Source: an uncultured Alistipes sp. (lineage in GTDB: Bacteria > Bacteroidota > Bacteroidia > Bacteroidales > UBA932). From it: 26,552 nucleotides of DNA. A program made the position numbers and the translations under genes. The notes under the pieces are model-generated. The model saw only the letters and a program-made list of their open reading frames with translations, did not search any database and was not told where the DNA came from. The stretch covers positions 1 to 26,552 of the forward strand of contig UQUJ01000043.1 of the NCBI GenBank assembly GCA_900544195.1, given 5' to 3'. Positions 1 to 7,297 of the stretch are shown here, one piece after another. Every line of letters begins with the position of its first letter. The stretch's first letter is position 1.

Positions 1-46
1 CCTGCCGCTAGCGTTCATCCTGAGCCAGGATCAAACTCTTCTTTGT
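1..46 (-). rRNA. rrs: 16S ribosomal RNA, 5' end only (partial)
   Basis: Read on the minus strand, positions 38-19 give AGAGTTTGATCCTGGCTCAG, the universal 27F site at the start of bacterial 16S rRNA. It continues as GATGAACGCTAGCGGCAGG, as in Bacteroidota. The gene runs off the left edge of the window. The mature 5' end near position 46 is estimated by comparison with E. coli. Confidence 0.97.
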
Positions 47-221
47 ATATACACTGTATCTCTCAGTTCGACCCCGACAACTTCATTCTTCAATTTATAA
101 AGAAATCAACGCTCTTCATTTTTCGTTCTCGGTACTTGTTGTACTTCCTTCAGTCTTTTCAATGAACTTGTCTTGATGTTTTCAAGAAGTTGAACCTGCG
201 TTCTGTTCCTGAAAGTGGGTG

Positions 222-252
222 CAAAGGTAGTACTTTTTTCTTTCCCTCCAAA
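222..252 (-). promoter_or_regulatory. rRNA operon promoter, Bacteroidota type
   Basis: On the minus strand, TTTG (252-249) is followed after 19 bases by TACCTTTG (229-222). This matches the Bacteroidota primary-sigma pattern (-33 TTTG, -7 TAnnTTTG). Transcription would start near 215 and pass through a leader of about 170 bases before mature 16S. The upstream flank is rich in A/T runs, as expected for a strong rRNA promoter. Confidence 0.8.
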
Positions 253-352
253 CTTTTTTCGACATTTTTTCGATAATAGTTTTCAACATCCATGTGTTGA
301 AACACCCTCTAAACCGATGTAAGTCCCAACTGTTCGGATGGTTACAACAAAA

Positions 353-396
353 GTAAAAAAAATCGGCTCCAGAATAAGCCTGAAGCCGATTTTTGT
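353..396 (-). terminator. Intrinsic terminator of the ribose operon
   Basis: AATCGGCT (361-368) pairs perfectly with AGCCGATT (384-391). An A-run lies on the left (353-360) and a T-run on the right (390-394). On the minus strand the hairpin is followed by a U-run, about 30 bases after the transporter stop. The A/T runs on both sides could also make it work in the other direction. Confidence 0.85.
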
Positions 397-424
397 CAAA
401 AACCGTTCAACGGTGCAACTTTCT

Positions 425-1450
425 TTACATTCCCGCGGCCACGATCATTCCGAGTCCGACAATGAAGAACAGGAACATCATGCCAAGAAGATTGTAAACG
501 GTCTTGTTGGAGCCCTTGAATTCCTTCCACACAAACACACCCCAAATCGCGGCGACCATAGGAGCACCCTGTCCGAGGGCATAGGAGACGGAAGCTCCAG
601 CCTTACCGGCGGCAATATAGCTGAGCGCTGTACCAAGGCACCAGATGCAGCCGCCGAGCATACCCACAAGGTGGGTCTTGGAATTGCCTTTGAAATATTC
701 ACTCATCTTGACAGGCGCACCCTGGAAAGGCCATTTCATGAATATAGGACCGAATACAAAGTGGCTGACAAGAACCGCGAGGCTGAATACTACGATGGCG
801 GTGTAAGGGCCGACCTTACCTGGCTCCATATTCGCGAAATCCTTGAGATCCATAGCCTTCATCACGAATGATGAGAAGAATGACATCACGACTCCGGCGA
901 CAACGGCAAGGATGATACCCTTGCGCTGGTCCGCCTTGCTGATCTCGGCGTTGCCGGCCTTCTTTCCGGAAGCTATGCCATTAAGGATGACAGCCACAAC
1001 CACAAGGGCCACACCAATTGCCAGAAGGGTCAGGTTACTCTTGAGCGCACCCTGCGACATCTCGACCCTAAGGTTGTTGATCACTCCAAGCACAAGCGCG
1101 AGGCCGCATCCTACAGGGAACGCGACGGACATACCGGCGATCGAAGTGGAAGCGCTGAGGCAGATATTCGAAAGATTGAATATCACACCTCCTATAATGA
1201 TGCTGAGAATGGCGGATGAATCAGCCTGTGCGATGTCCTGGAAGAACGGTCGTCCCTCTGGACCGAATGTACCGAGAGTAAGCGCGAGGAGCAAAGAGAA
1301 TATGACCATTCCGATCACATAGTCCCAGTAGAAGAGCTCATACCTCCAACTTTTGGCGGCGAGTTTCTGAGTGTTGCCCCAAGAGCCCCAACAAAGCATG
1401 ATGATGAAGCAGAAGAACACTGCCAGACCATAACTGTTTACGATGAACAT
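425..1450 (-). CDS. DMT-superfamily sugar transporter (GRP/RhaT-like), probably ribose uptake
   Basis: A 341-residue integral membrane protein with about ten hydrophobic segments. It starts MFIVNSYGLAVFF and has small-residue-rich helices (for example AFPVGCGLALVLGVI and SYIAAGKAGASVSYALGQGAP). This pattern fits the glucose/ribose porter group of the drug/metabolite transporter superfamily, whose members carry a sugar across the inner membrane. The gene begins 35 bases after the ribokinase stop on the same strand and is followed by a terminator, so the two form an operon. This pairing resembles the kinase-plus-transporter core of Bacteroides ribose utilisation loci. Ribose as the substrate is inferred from the neighbour, not from residues. 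No SusC/SusD pair or nucleoside hydrolase is visible here. The start is ATG at 1450. Confidence 0.85.
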   Translation of the reverse strand: MFIVNSYGLAVFFCFIIMLCWGSWGNTQKLAAKSWRYELFYWDYVIGMVIFSLLLALTLGTFGPEGRPFFQDIAQADSSAILSIIIGGVIFNLSNICLSASTSIAGMSVAFPVGCGLALVLGVINNLRVEMSQGALKSNLTLLAIGVALVVVAVILNGIASGKKAGNAEISKADQRKGIILAVVAGVVMSFFSSFVMKAMDLKDFANMEPGKVGPYTAIVVFSLAVLVSHFVFGPIFMKWPFQGAPVKMSEYFKGNSKTHLVGMLGGCIWCLGTALSYIAAGKAGASVSYALGQGAPMVAAIWGVFVWKEFKGSNKTVYNLLGMMFLFFIVGLGMIVAAGM

Positions 1451-1485
1451 AATAATAAGTGTTATTTAAGATTGAATATTCATTA

Positions 1486-2397
1486 TTATTGTGCCATGAA
1501 GGCTTCGGCCTCAGCCCTTGTAGGGATTGCGGTCTGCGCACCCATCTTGGTCACGGAAAGAGCCGACACGGCTGACGCGAACTCCGCCGCCTCTTTGAGA
1601 GTCTTGCCTTCAGAAAGAGCCACGCAGATGGATCCGCAGTAAGTGTCACCCGCTCCGGTCGTGTCAACAGCCTTAACCTTGCGGGCCAGAACAAACTGAG
1701 GCTCACCGCCGTCAAGGATAAGGGAACCCTTGCTTCCCATCGTCACGATCATATTCCCGACACCCTTGCCGAACAGCACCTTGGCGGCAGCGGCGGCGGA
1801 TTCCTTGTCGGTCACTGGCATTCCGGAGAATGAGGCGAGTTCGGTCTCGTTAGGAATGAACAATGAGATGTACTTGAATATCTCCTCCGGGAGTTCGGCG
1901 TAAGGAGCCGGATTGAGGACCACAAAGGCGCCAGCCTCATGGGCGATCCTGGCAGCCTTGAGTACGGTTGGAACGGGGATTTCAAGCTGCATCAGGAGGA
2001 TGTCACAGGACCTGAGCGCAGCCTCGGAGGCAGTGATGTCCTCATCCGTGAAATCAAGGTTAGCCCCGGAAGCCACAACGATGCAGTTCTCTGCATCTTT
2101 GTCAACAGTGATCAATGCCACCCCGGACGGCTTGTCTGAACGGAGAATTCCGCTGACATCGATGCCCTCATCCTCATAATGTTTGACGGAATTGTCTCCG
2201 AAAACATCGTTTCCGACCTTGCAGACAAAGGAGACTTCTCCTCCGACTCTCTTTGCGGCAACCGCTTGATTGGCGCCTTTTCCACCGGCACTCATAGTGA
2301 AGACCCCTCCAAGGACAGTCTCACCGGGAACCGGAAGTGCCGGTGTCTTGACCGTCATGTCCGTGTTGCTGCTCCCCAAAATCAGTATTTTTTTCAT
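1486..2397 (-). CDS. rbsK: Ribokinase (PfkB family)
   Basis: A 303-residue cytoplasmic kinase that phosphorylates D-ribose to ribose 5-phosphate with ATP. The N-terminal ILGSSNTDM and the following GGKGANQAVAAKRVG are the PfkB signature that contacts the sugar. Near the C-terminus, DTTGAGDTYCGSI holds the anion hole and catalytic Asp (GAGD). NPAP and NETE motifs are also present. Length is typical. I place the start at ATG 2397 (MKKILILG); the frame stays open to a TTG at 2421, but the family starts right at the first beta strand. The transporter gene follows after 35 bases. Closely related PfkB kinases act on other sugars, but the full GGKGANQA context favours ribose. Confidence 0.93.
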   Translation of the reverse strand: MKKILILGSSNTDMTVKTPALPVPGETVLGGVFTMSAGGKGANQAVAAKRVGGEVSFVCKVGNDVFGDNSVKHYEDEGIDVSGILRSDKPSGVALITVDKDAENCIVVASGANLDFTDEDITASEAALRSCDILLMQLEIPVPTVLKAARIAHEAGAFVVLNPAPYAELPEEIFKYISLFIPNETELASFSGMPVTDKESAAAAAKVLFGKGVGNMIVTMGSKGSLILDGGEPQFVLARKVKAVDTTGAGDTYCGSICVALSEGKTLKEAAEFASAVSALSVTKMGAQTAIPTRAEAEAFMAQ

Positions 2398-2437
2398 ATT
2401 CTTTGATAAATAATTATTCAATGGTTATAAATCCAGT

Positions 2438-2451
2438 GCTAAAACGTTAGC
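2438..2451. promoter_or_regulatory. Possible repressor operator upstream of ribokinase
   Basis: GCTAAAACGTTAGC is an inverted repeat (GCTAA / TTAGC) with a CG near the centre, the style used by LacI-family regulators. It lies between the putative -7 element (2471-2478) and the ribokinase ATG, where a bound repressor would block transcription. No regulator gene is in the window. Confidence 0.35.
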
Positions 2452-2470
2452 GCAAAATTTTATCAAGGCT

Positions 2471-2478
2471 CAAAGATA
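2471..2478 (-). promoter_or_regulatory. Putative -7 element of the ribose operon
   Basis: The minus strand reads TATCTTTG, a perfect TAnnTTTG. No TTTG or TTG sits at the expected 19-21 base distance upstream; the nearest TTG (2495-2493) is only 14 bases away. The promoter may be weak or activator dependent. Confidence 0.45.
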
Positions 2479-2530
2479 AATAAAAAACGTCACAATTCTA
2501 ATAAGGAACATGAAAAAAATAAGTTGCTTC

Positions 2531-2704
2531 AGATTAAGAAGCTGTTTTGAATTGTTTGAAATGTTCTTTGAGGTGAAAAATCTTCATTTTCTTCCCGCTT
2601 CTTCAGTCAGATAGCACCGCTATCTTCCTTGGAAGAAGCGGTCGAAACTGAAGTTTTTCACTCTCAAACCTTCAAACAAACAATTCAAAACAGCTTCTTA
2701 GATT
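2531..2704. mobile_element. MITE-like inverted-repeat element with 5-bp target duplication
   Basis: The ends AAGAAGCTGTTTTGAATTG (from 2536) and CAATTCAAAACAGCTTCTT (to 2699) are perfect inverted repeats. The match continues imperfectly inwards through GTGAAAAA...TTCA...CCGCTTCTTC and ends at a central GATAGC/GCTATC hairpin. The whole 164-bp unit can fold on itself. Directly outside both ends lies AGATT (2531-2535 and 2700-2704), which looks like a target-site duplication. No transposase is encoded. This is the structure of a non-autonomous miniature inverted-repeat element, although a large REP-type hairpin is possible. Its right end is only about 15 bases before the next gene's ATG. Confidence 0.65.
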
Positions 2705-2718
2705 GCTAGAATGTAGTG

Positions 2719-3555
2719 ATGATTAATTATATTCATAAGATATTGACAAAAGCGCTTCTTTTGGCGTTTTCCCTTGGCTTCGTCGGATGTTCTGGAGGCT
2801 TTACAATCAGGGACTTGAGGGATGGGGATCTGCTTTTTGTCGTCAATGGAAACGGAAGCAACATCACTAGTGTGACGGACGGTGTGGATGGCTTGGGAAT
2901 AGATCATGTGGCGGTTTTCTCGCAAGGAAACGTCATTGAGGCTATTCCGAAATATGGTGTTGTGGAAAATCCGTTGGATAGTTTTTTTGTCAAGTTAAGT
3001 GACGGGGAGTTCGTGCTTGTTGGCAGGGTCGAAGGATTGGATGTTGAGACAAGTGTGACGAATGCGAGAAAGTTTCTCGGCAAACCCTACGATGACATAT
3101 TCATGCCGAGTGACAGTGCGATATACTGTTCAGAGCTTGTGCAGAAGTCTTTTGTTTTCAAAGGGAAATGTGGCCTGAATATGAAAGATAAAGTTGTCGG
3201 AACTCGGTCTGGCAGGGCTGATAAGTGTGCTATGGATGAGGTCAAGGACGAGGTCAAGGACGAGGTTAAGGATGAAGTTAAGGATGAGGTCAAGGATGAG
3301 GTCAAGCCTGGAGATGACGCTAAAGTAAGCACTTCAGGAATCGGTTCTAAACAATTAGTGTTCTGCACGATCCCGATGTCGTTTCATGACAGCACGGGTA
3401 AGGTGACCGAATTCTGGACGAAATTCTATGCTGCACGTGGCTTGACAGTTCCGGAAGGAGAGCCAGGCTCCAATCCTGGCCGGCTGTCCAGAGATCCGAA
3501 TGTCAATATTTTGGGTAAGCTATCCTGTCATCGGTCACTTCGACAGGCTCACTGA
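2719..3555 (+). CDS. YiiX/YebB-like permuted NlpC/P60 cysteine hydrolase, lipoprotein
   Basis: A 278-residue protein starting at ATG 2719 (a GTG lies just before it). The N-terminus is a lipoprotein-type signal with Cys24 (LGFVGC), so it should be anchored in the envelope. The body matches the permuted papain-like hydrolases: LRDGDLLF (about 33-40), His63 in IDHVAVF, Cys137 in IYCSELV, and near the end VPEGEPGSNP...LSRDPNV. These enzymes are thought to cut amide bonds in peptidoglycan or lipid-linked substrates; the substrate here is unknown. Two oddities stand out. A lysine/acid-rich VKDE repeat (175-194) splits the region after the catalytic Cys. The last ten or so residues after NILGKL are encoded by REP-like DNA (from 3529), so the original stop may have been lost. 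The MITE-like element abuts the 5' end. Confidence 0.82.
   Translation: MINYIHKILTKALLLAFSLGFVGCSGGFTIRDLRDGDLLFVVNGNGSNITSVTDGVDGLGIDHVAVFSQGNVIEAIPKYGVVENPLDSFFVKLSDGEFVLVGRVEGLDVETSVTNARKFLGKPYDDIFMPSDSAIYCSELVQKSFVFKGKCGLNMKDKVVGTRSGRADKCAMDEVKDEVKDEVKDEVKDEVKDEVKPGDDAKVSTSGIGSKQLVFCTIPMSFHDSTGKVTEFWTKFYAARGLTVPEGEPGSNPGRLSRDPNVNILGKLSCHRSLRQAH
3241..3306 (+). repeat. 12-bp tandem repeat inside the hydrolase gene (VKDE repeat)
   Basis: Five consecutive 12-bp units (GAGGTCAAGGAC type, with GTT/GAT variants) encode VKDE five times, followed by a partial VKP. The unit is a multiple of three, so copy changes keep the frame. Third-position differences between units show they are not all freshly copied. 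Confidence 0.9.
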
Positions 3556-3890
3556 CGGCCTCAGACAGGTCTTGGAAAAAAATCACGGGGCAATATCCTA
3601 CCAAAGGTCACTTCGACAGGCTCACTGACCTGAAGGGCATCCTGCCAGTCGGTGTTGACTTCGGAGGTCTATCATGCCATCGGTCACTTCGACAGGCTCA
3701 CTGACGGCCTCAGGCAGGTCTTGGAAAAAAATCACGGGGCAATATCCTACCATCGGTCACTTCGATGGGCTCAGTGACCGAAGAGCAGTGACCGAAGAGC
3801 AGTGACCGAAGTGCAGTGACCGAAGAGCGCTGACCGCTGACCGAAGTGCTGCGTCCTTCCCGACCGGACGCTGAGCCTGTCGAAGCGTCT
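3529..3890. repeat. REP-like repeat block (TTCGACAGGCTCA cores and 14-bp tandem array)
   Basis: Two 75-bp copies (3529-3603 and 3678-3752) differ at one base. Each begins with a unit GGTCACTTCGACAGGCTCAC. Further copies of that core start near 3606 and 3755 (variant TTCGATGGGCTCA), and an inverted copy (TGAGCCTGTCGAA) lies at 3871-3883. Between 3773 and 3849 a 14-bp motif (GTGACCGAAGAGCA) repeats at least four times with variants. The block fills the whole convergent gap, supplies the lipoprotein's last codons and abuts the LytTR gene's stop. TTCGACAGGCTCA-type palindromic repeats are known in other bacteria as REP-like sequences. Confidence 0.85.
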
Positions 3891-4707
3891 AAAGTAACTT
3901 CGCCAGACTGTCGTAGTACTGCTTGCTGACCGGAATATGCCCGATCCCATCCCGGATGAACTCCGTGTAGATCACCCCGTCCTTGTCCCGACTCAGAACC
4001 TTGATGTGCCGAGGGTTGACATAGTATGACCTGTGGCAGCGCACAAACCCGTGCCTCGCCGCGTCTGACTCAAGGCTTTTCATCGAATTCCTCAACTGAA
4101 AGGTCCGCACCCTGTCATTCTCAAGATAATGAATGTTGATGTAGTTCGCATCAGCACTCACGTAAAGCACCGCCGAAGGATCAATCGTCAGCTTCAACCT
4201 CTTATGCTCGTCATAAAACTTTATCAACGATTCCTCGGGAGTTTGTCCGGCATTGGTCAGGTCGTAGTTCTTGTTCGATATTATCCTTAACAGGATGCTG
4301 AACAGATAAGGATATACCAGAGTCAGGCAGACAACCTCAAAGCAGTAGGGAAGTGCCGTGAAATATGGCATACCTCCGCCCTTTTTATAGAATAGCGAGG
4401 TGTAGAGTGCGAAAAAGAACGCCGTGACCAGTACTTCTCCGAAGCACCAGAGCACATAATGCCACCATTTGAAAGGAATATACTTGTAAAGGAAGGTGAA
4501 CACAAGCCGCGTCAGAGCCAGAACTCCAATCATGATGCACGACAGCATCAGCAGATGGAATGTCCACGATTTTCCTCCGACGTCGTAAAACTCCGACAGT
4601 GAGAACGGGTTATAGACAAAGCAAAACACGAAGAAGAACAGCGGCATCAGAACCGCATACTTCACTTGACTGGCATAGCCTTTAGAGACTCTCAATGGTG
4701 TGTTCAT
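3889..4707 (-). CDS. Membrane-bound LytTR-family transcriptional regulator
   Basis: A 272-residue protein with four hydrophobic segments (about 17-33, 47-70, 81-105 and 115-141) followed by a cytoplasmic LytTR DNA-binding domain (about 165-270). LytTR hallmarks are LYVSADANYINIHYL, the RTFQLRNSMKSLE strand-helix and FVRCHRSYYVNPRHIKVL. There is no receiver domain, so it is not a classical response regulator; sensing probably happens through the membrane part. Such one-piece LytTR regulators are common in Bacteroidota. No partner histidine kinase is adjacent. The start is ATG 4707. The stop TAG lies at the edge of the REP-like block. Targets are unknown; it may control itself through the inverted repeat at 4718-4764. 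Confidence 0.88.
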   Translation of the reverse strand: MNTPLRVSKGYASQVKYAVLMPLFFFVFCFVYNPFSLSEFYDVGGKSWTFHLLMLSCIMIGVLALTRLVFTFLYKYIPFKWWHYVLWCFGEVLVTAFFFALYTSLFYKKGGGMPYFTALPYCFEVVCLTLVYPYLFSILLRIISNKNYDLTNAGQTPEESLIKFYDEHKRLKLTIDPSAVLYVSADANYINIHYLENDRVRTFQLRNSMKSLESDAARHGFVRCHRSYYVNPRHIKVLSRDKDGVIYTEFIRDGIGHIPVSKQYYDSLAKLL

Positions 4708-4717
4708 GGCCTGAAAA

Positions 4718-4764
4718 TTTGTCCCATACTCTTCAAAACAGTCCCCGACTATACTGGGACGAAA
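4718..4764. promoter_or_regulatory. Possible autoregulatory inverted repeat upstream of the LytTR gene
   Basis: TTTGTCCCA (4718-4726) and TGGGACGAAA (4755-4764) form an inverted pair centred about 34 bases upstream of the LytTR start. A third related ACGTCCCT occurs near 4781. Position suggests a binding site, but known LytTR sites are usually direct repeats, so this is tentative. Confidence 0.3.
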
Positions 4765-4856
4765 TTCGAAAGTCTGGATTTACGTCCCTAAATTACTGCA
4801 ATTTTTCCGCCAATCAATGTTTTTATGACATTTTTCGCACCTATGAAAACACTTTC

Positions 4857-4887
4857 TTCATCACAAGATGCCTATTGCGTACTTTTG
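4857..4887 (+). promoter_or_regulatory. Putative promoter of the acyl-ACP thioesterase gene
   Basis: TACTTTTG (4880-4887) is a perfect TAnnTTTG -7 element. Twenty bases upstream there is TTC (4857-4859), one mismatch from TTG. The transcript would carry a leader of about 125 bases before the ATG at 5019. I saw no clear structure in that leader. Confidence 0.5.
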
Positions 4888-5018
4888 CATTGCGTCCAAC
4901 GGAAATCGCTCAAGTGTCCGGAAGATATTCCGGCAGGCACCGTTTGGTCGAGCACCCCATCTTAGGCGAATCGGTCAAGCGAGTCACCTTAAATGTGCAA
5001 CCATAGGAAGCGCTAAAA

Positions 5019-5747
5019 ATGAAAAAAGATATGAACAAGATTGTGAACACTTTTGAATATTCCGTTGCCCCGGAGAGCATAGACTACCAGGGCCACGCCA
5101 CCGTGCCGTCAATCTGCGGCAGCATCATCAACGCCATCGGACAGAACATCCGCAGGGAAGGATGCGGGATCGACGTGATGAGAAACGCCGGGCGTTCGTG
5201 GGTTCTGCTTCGCTCCGCTTTCGAGATAGATGAGCGTCCGACCCTTTACGACAACTACAACGTGAAGGTCTGGCCGGTTAAAGGCAAGGGATTGACATAT
5301 AATAGATGCGTCAAACTCACGGATTCGGAGGGTGAGGAGATCGGCCGTGGCACGACCGAGTGGTGTGTCATCGACATTGGCACCAGAAAGCCGATTTTCC
5401 CTGAGCTCGGGCTGACGGATGTGGATATTCCCATTCCGTGCAAGAGTCCAAGACGCATCACCGATTTCCTGCCTGACTTCATCAAGCACAAGGAGATCGG
5501 TTACAGTGAGTGTGACTTCAACGGGCATCTTAACAACACCCATTACATTGAGATGTTCTACAACCTTCTGCCTGAGAGCGTGCTGTCAAGCGGGCTTTTC
5601 ACCAGAATCGACATCAATTTCCGTCGTGAGGTTCATCGTGGCGATGACGTTACGTTCGGAATCCGCAAGGCCAGTGACGAGGAGTACCTCTTTATGGCAA
5701 AAGCGGGAGACGCGACCCTTTGCCACGCCTCCCTGCAAGCTGTCTGA
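5019..5747 (+). CDS. Acyl-ACP thioesterase (FatA/FatB-like, double hotdog)
   Basis: A 242-residue cytoplasmic enzyme that hydrolyses acyl-ACP to free fatty acid, ending or diverting fatty acid synthesis. Two hotdog domains are visible. The N-terminal one includes GIDVMRNAGRSWVLLRSAFEID and the TEWCVIDI strand. The second begins at KEIGYSECDFNGHLNNTHYIEMFYN, where Asp166, Asn168 and His170 match the catalytic D-x-N-x-H pattern of the plant and bacterial family. Length is typical of bacterial members. The start is ATG 5019; a second ATG at 5031 is possible. The gene stands alone, convergent with the head-GIN operon, so context adds nothing about chain-length preference. Confidence 0.9.
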   Translation: MKKDMNKIVNTFEYSVAPESIDYQGHATVPSICGSIINAIGQNIRREGCGIDVMRNAGRSWVLLRSAFEIDERPTLYDNYNVKVWPVKGKGLTYNRCVKLTDSEGEEIGRGTTEWCVIDIGTRKPIFPELGLTDVDIPIPCKSPRRITDFLPDFIKHKEIGYSECDFNGHLNNTHYIEMFYNLLPESVLSSGLFTRIDINFRREVHRGDDVTFGIRKASDEEYLFMAKAGDATLCHASLQAV

Positions 5748-5754
5748 AAACCAC

Positions 5755-5830
5755 CCTTGGTTGTCCTTTGGGGTTATTCCCTGGTTGCTCCCTTGGGTTC
5801 ATTCCTTGGTTGCTCCCTGTTGGCCGCCCT
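5755..5830. repeat. 25-bp tandem repeat between convergent genes
   Basis: Three diverged 25-bp units start at 5755, 5780 and 5805, sharing CCTTGGTTGCTCCCTTGGGTT-like sequence. They fill the whole 84-base gap between the thioesterase stop and the head-GIN stop. No terminator hairpin was recognised. Confidence 0.75.
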
Positions 5831-5831
5831 T

Positions 5832-6788
5832 TTAGTTGACCCTCTTAAGCGAGGCCGACCTGCCGAGTGACTTGATGTTCACGCCAAGGTCTTTCGGGGC
5901 CTTGTAGTTGATTGATGAGGCTCCGGAGGCATCCTCGATCGTGATCGAACGCTCAACGTTCACGTTGCAGATGCTCGCCCCGGAAGTCTCCAGCACGGCA
6001 TTCTGGGCATTGAAGTTCAGCGCGTTGACCTTGCACGCCCCGGAAGCGTCCACCTCAAACCAGCCGGCTCTTCCCGTGAGCGTCACGTCGCAGGCTCCGG
6101 AAGCATCCACGCCGACCTTTCCGAACTCGCCGTTGACCTTGGTCTTCGTGGCCCCGCTGGCATCAATCTCAAGCTTGTCGGCATTGATCTCGAACCGCCC
6201 GTTTGACGCTCCGGCGAGATCCAGATCCGCTTCCCTGAAGTTGCCCGAAATCGAGCATGAGCAACCTCCGCTGATCTCAGCCTCCAGCTCTTCCGCATTG
6301 ACTTTCAGCGAACTGATGCTGCTCGCCCCGCTCATCTCCAGCGAGAAGTCCCTGTGGCCGAGTTCGAATGTGTCCTCGCACGAAAGGCTTGTCGCCCCGG
6401 ACATCTCCAACTTGCGAAGCTCCGGCATGGTGACCTCAGCCGTGCAGGTCCGGTCGCCAAGTTTCCTCTGAATACTTGACGGAATGTTCTTGCTCCAACC
6501 GATTCTCAGGACACCCTCGCTGACATGGACATCAAGATACTCAGCAAGTTCCTCCGGCAGCGTCACCTTGACCTTGTAGAAGTCGGACTTGGCAAGCGTT
6601 ACCTTCACTATCCCGCTCACATCCAGTCCGGTGAAGTCCCGGCAGTTGAACTTGCAGTCGACGTAGTCCGTCTTGGCCGAAGCCTCGGTTGTGCGGGCCG
6701 GCGACTCTGAAACGGGCTGTGCGGCAATCGCGGCAACCCCGGAAACCAACATGAGCGCGGCGGCTCCAATAATCATAAACTTTTTCAT
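5832..6788 (-). CDS. Exported head-GIN domain protein (DUF2807, putative adhesin)
   Basis: A 318-residue protein with a signal peptide (MKKFMIIGAAALMLVSGVAA, cut near AAQP). The body repeats DVSGI, EMSGA, EISGG, DLAGA, DASGA and ETSGA at roughly 20-residue spacing. This is the turn pattern of the DUF2807 head-GIN family, predicted to form a right-handed beta-helix on the outside of the inner membrane. FNCRDFTGLDVSGIVKVTLAKSD is the usual domain entry. Molecular function is not established for the family. The ATG overlaps the TGA of the upstream anti-sigma-like gene by 4 bases (ATGA), so it is probably translated by coupling and made only when the ECF operon is on. It could be an effector of that envelope response or part of the sensing loop. 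Confidence 0.9.
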   Translation of the reverse strand: MKKFMIIGAAALMLVSGVAAIAAQPVSESPARTTEASAKTDYVDCKFNCRDFTGLDVSGIVKVTLAKSDFYKVKVTLPEELAEYLDVHVSEGVLRIGWSKNIPSSIQRKLGDRTCTAEVTMPELRKLEMSGATSLSCEDTFELGHRDFSLEMSGASSISSLKVNAEELEAEISGGCSCSISGNFREADLDLAGASNGRFEINADKLEIDASGATKTKVNGEFGKVGVDASGACDVTLTGRAGWFEVDASGACKVNALNFNAQNAVLETSGASICNVNVERSITIEDASGASSINYKAPKDLGVNIKSLGRSASLKRVN

Positions 6789-7297
6789 AACTCTTTGATT
6801 TTATTAATTTTATCCAATCCACTAAGAAGTTCTCCATAATATTCCTTCATGATGGCCGCCTTTGCAGCGTCATCAAGCTCGTCCGGCAGCTGGTCAATCA
6901 TTGCGACCTTCTCGCCGGCAATGCTCCCGACCGTAGTCTCCCACCTCCCGTCCAGATCCCTGGAGAGTATCTCTTCGTAAAGAGCGGTAACTTTCTCTGA
7001 ATATGTCAGATACACCTGCACGGGATCATCGGCCACGCCGGCGAACCAATCAACTTCTCTCGAAGGACGATTTGTGAATATGACAGCGGCGACAACAGCG
7101 GCCGCCACGGCAGTGATAGCACTGAATATCCTTGCGTACCTCCATCGCTTTCCTGCAGTCCCGCCAACCTCGACTTTGCGGTCAGACTCAAGCAGGGCAT
7201 CCAGCTTTGCCTCAAACCTTGCCTCATGTCCGAAAGGTAGTTCCTGATCGTCAAACACATCAGGATTCCTGCTGATATATTCCTTAAGATCAATCAT
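6785..7297 (-). CDS. Single-pass membrane protein, probable anti-sigma factor
   Basis: A 170-residue protein with a short cytoplasmic N-terminus rich in charged residues, one membrane segment (about 57-74, FSAITAVAAAVVAAVIFT), and an outer part rich in Asp/Glu (DELDDAAKAAIMKEYYGELL). Gene order and topology are those of an anti-sigma factor holding the ECF sigma factor encoded immediately upstream. The ATG overlaps the sigma stop by 4 bases (ATGA), and its own stop overlaps the next gene the same way. The N-terminal part lacks a zinc-binding H-x3-C-x2-C anti-sigma motif, so the binding mode is unclear. Anti-sigma function is inferred from position, not from a recognised domain. Confidence 0.7.
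   Translation of the reverse strand: MIDLKEYISRNPDVFDDQELPFGHEARFEAKLDALLESDRKVEVGGTAGKRWRYARIFSAITAVAAAVVAAVIFTNRPSREVDWFAGVADDPVQVYLTYSEKVTALYEEILSRDLDGRWETTVGSIAGEKVAMIDQLPDELDDAAKAAIMKEYYGELLSGLDKINKIKEL

Noticed and set aside
338..871. A 177-codon plus-strand frame opposite the sugar transporter
   Set aside because: It begins in the terminator and has no domain; the minus strand encodes a clear membrane transporter.
2398..2421. TTG start eight codons upstream for ribokinase
   Set aside because: The ATG at 2397 begins exactly at the conserved first strand; the extra residues are AT-rich leader sequence.
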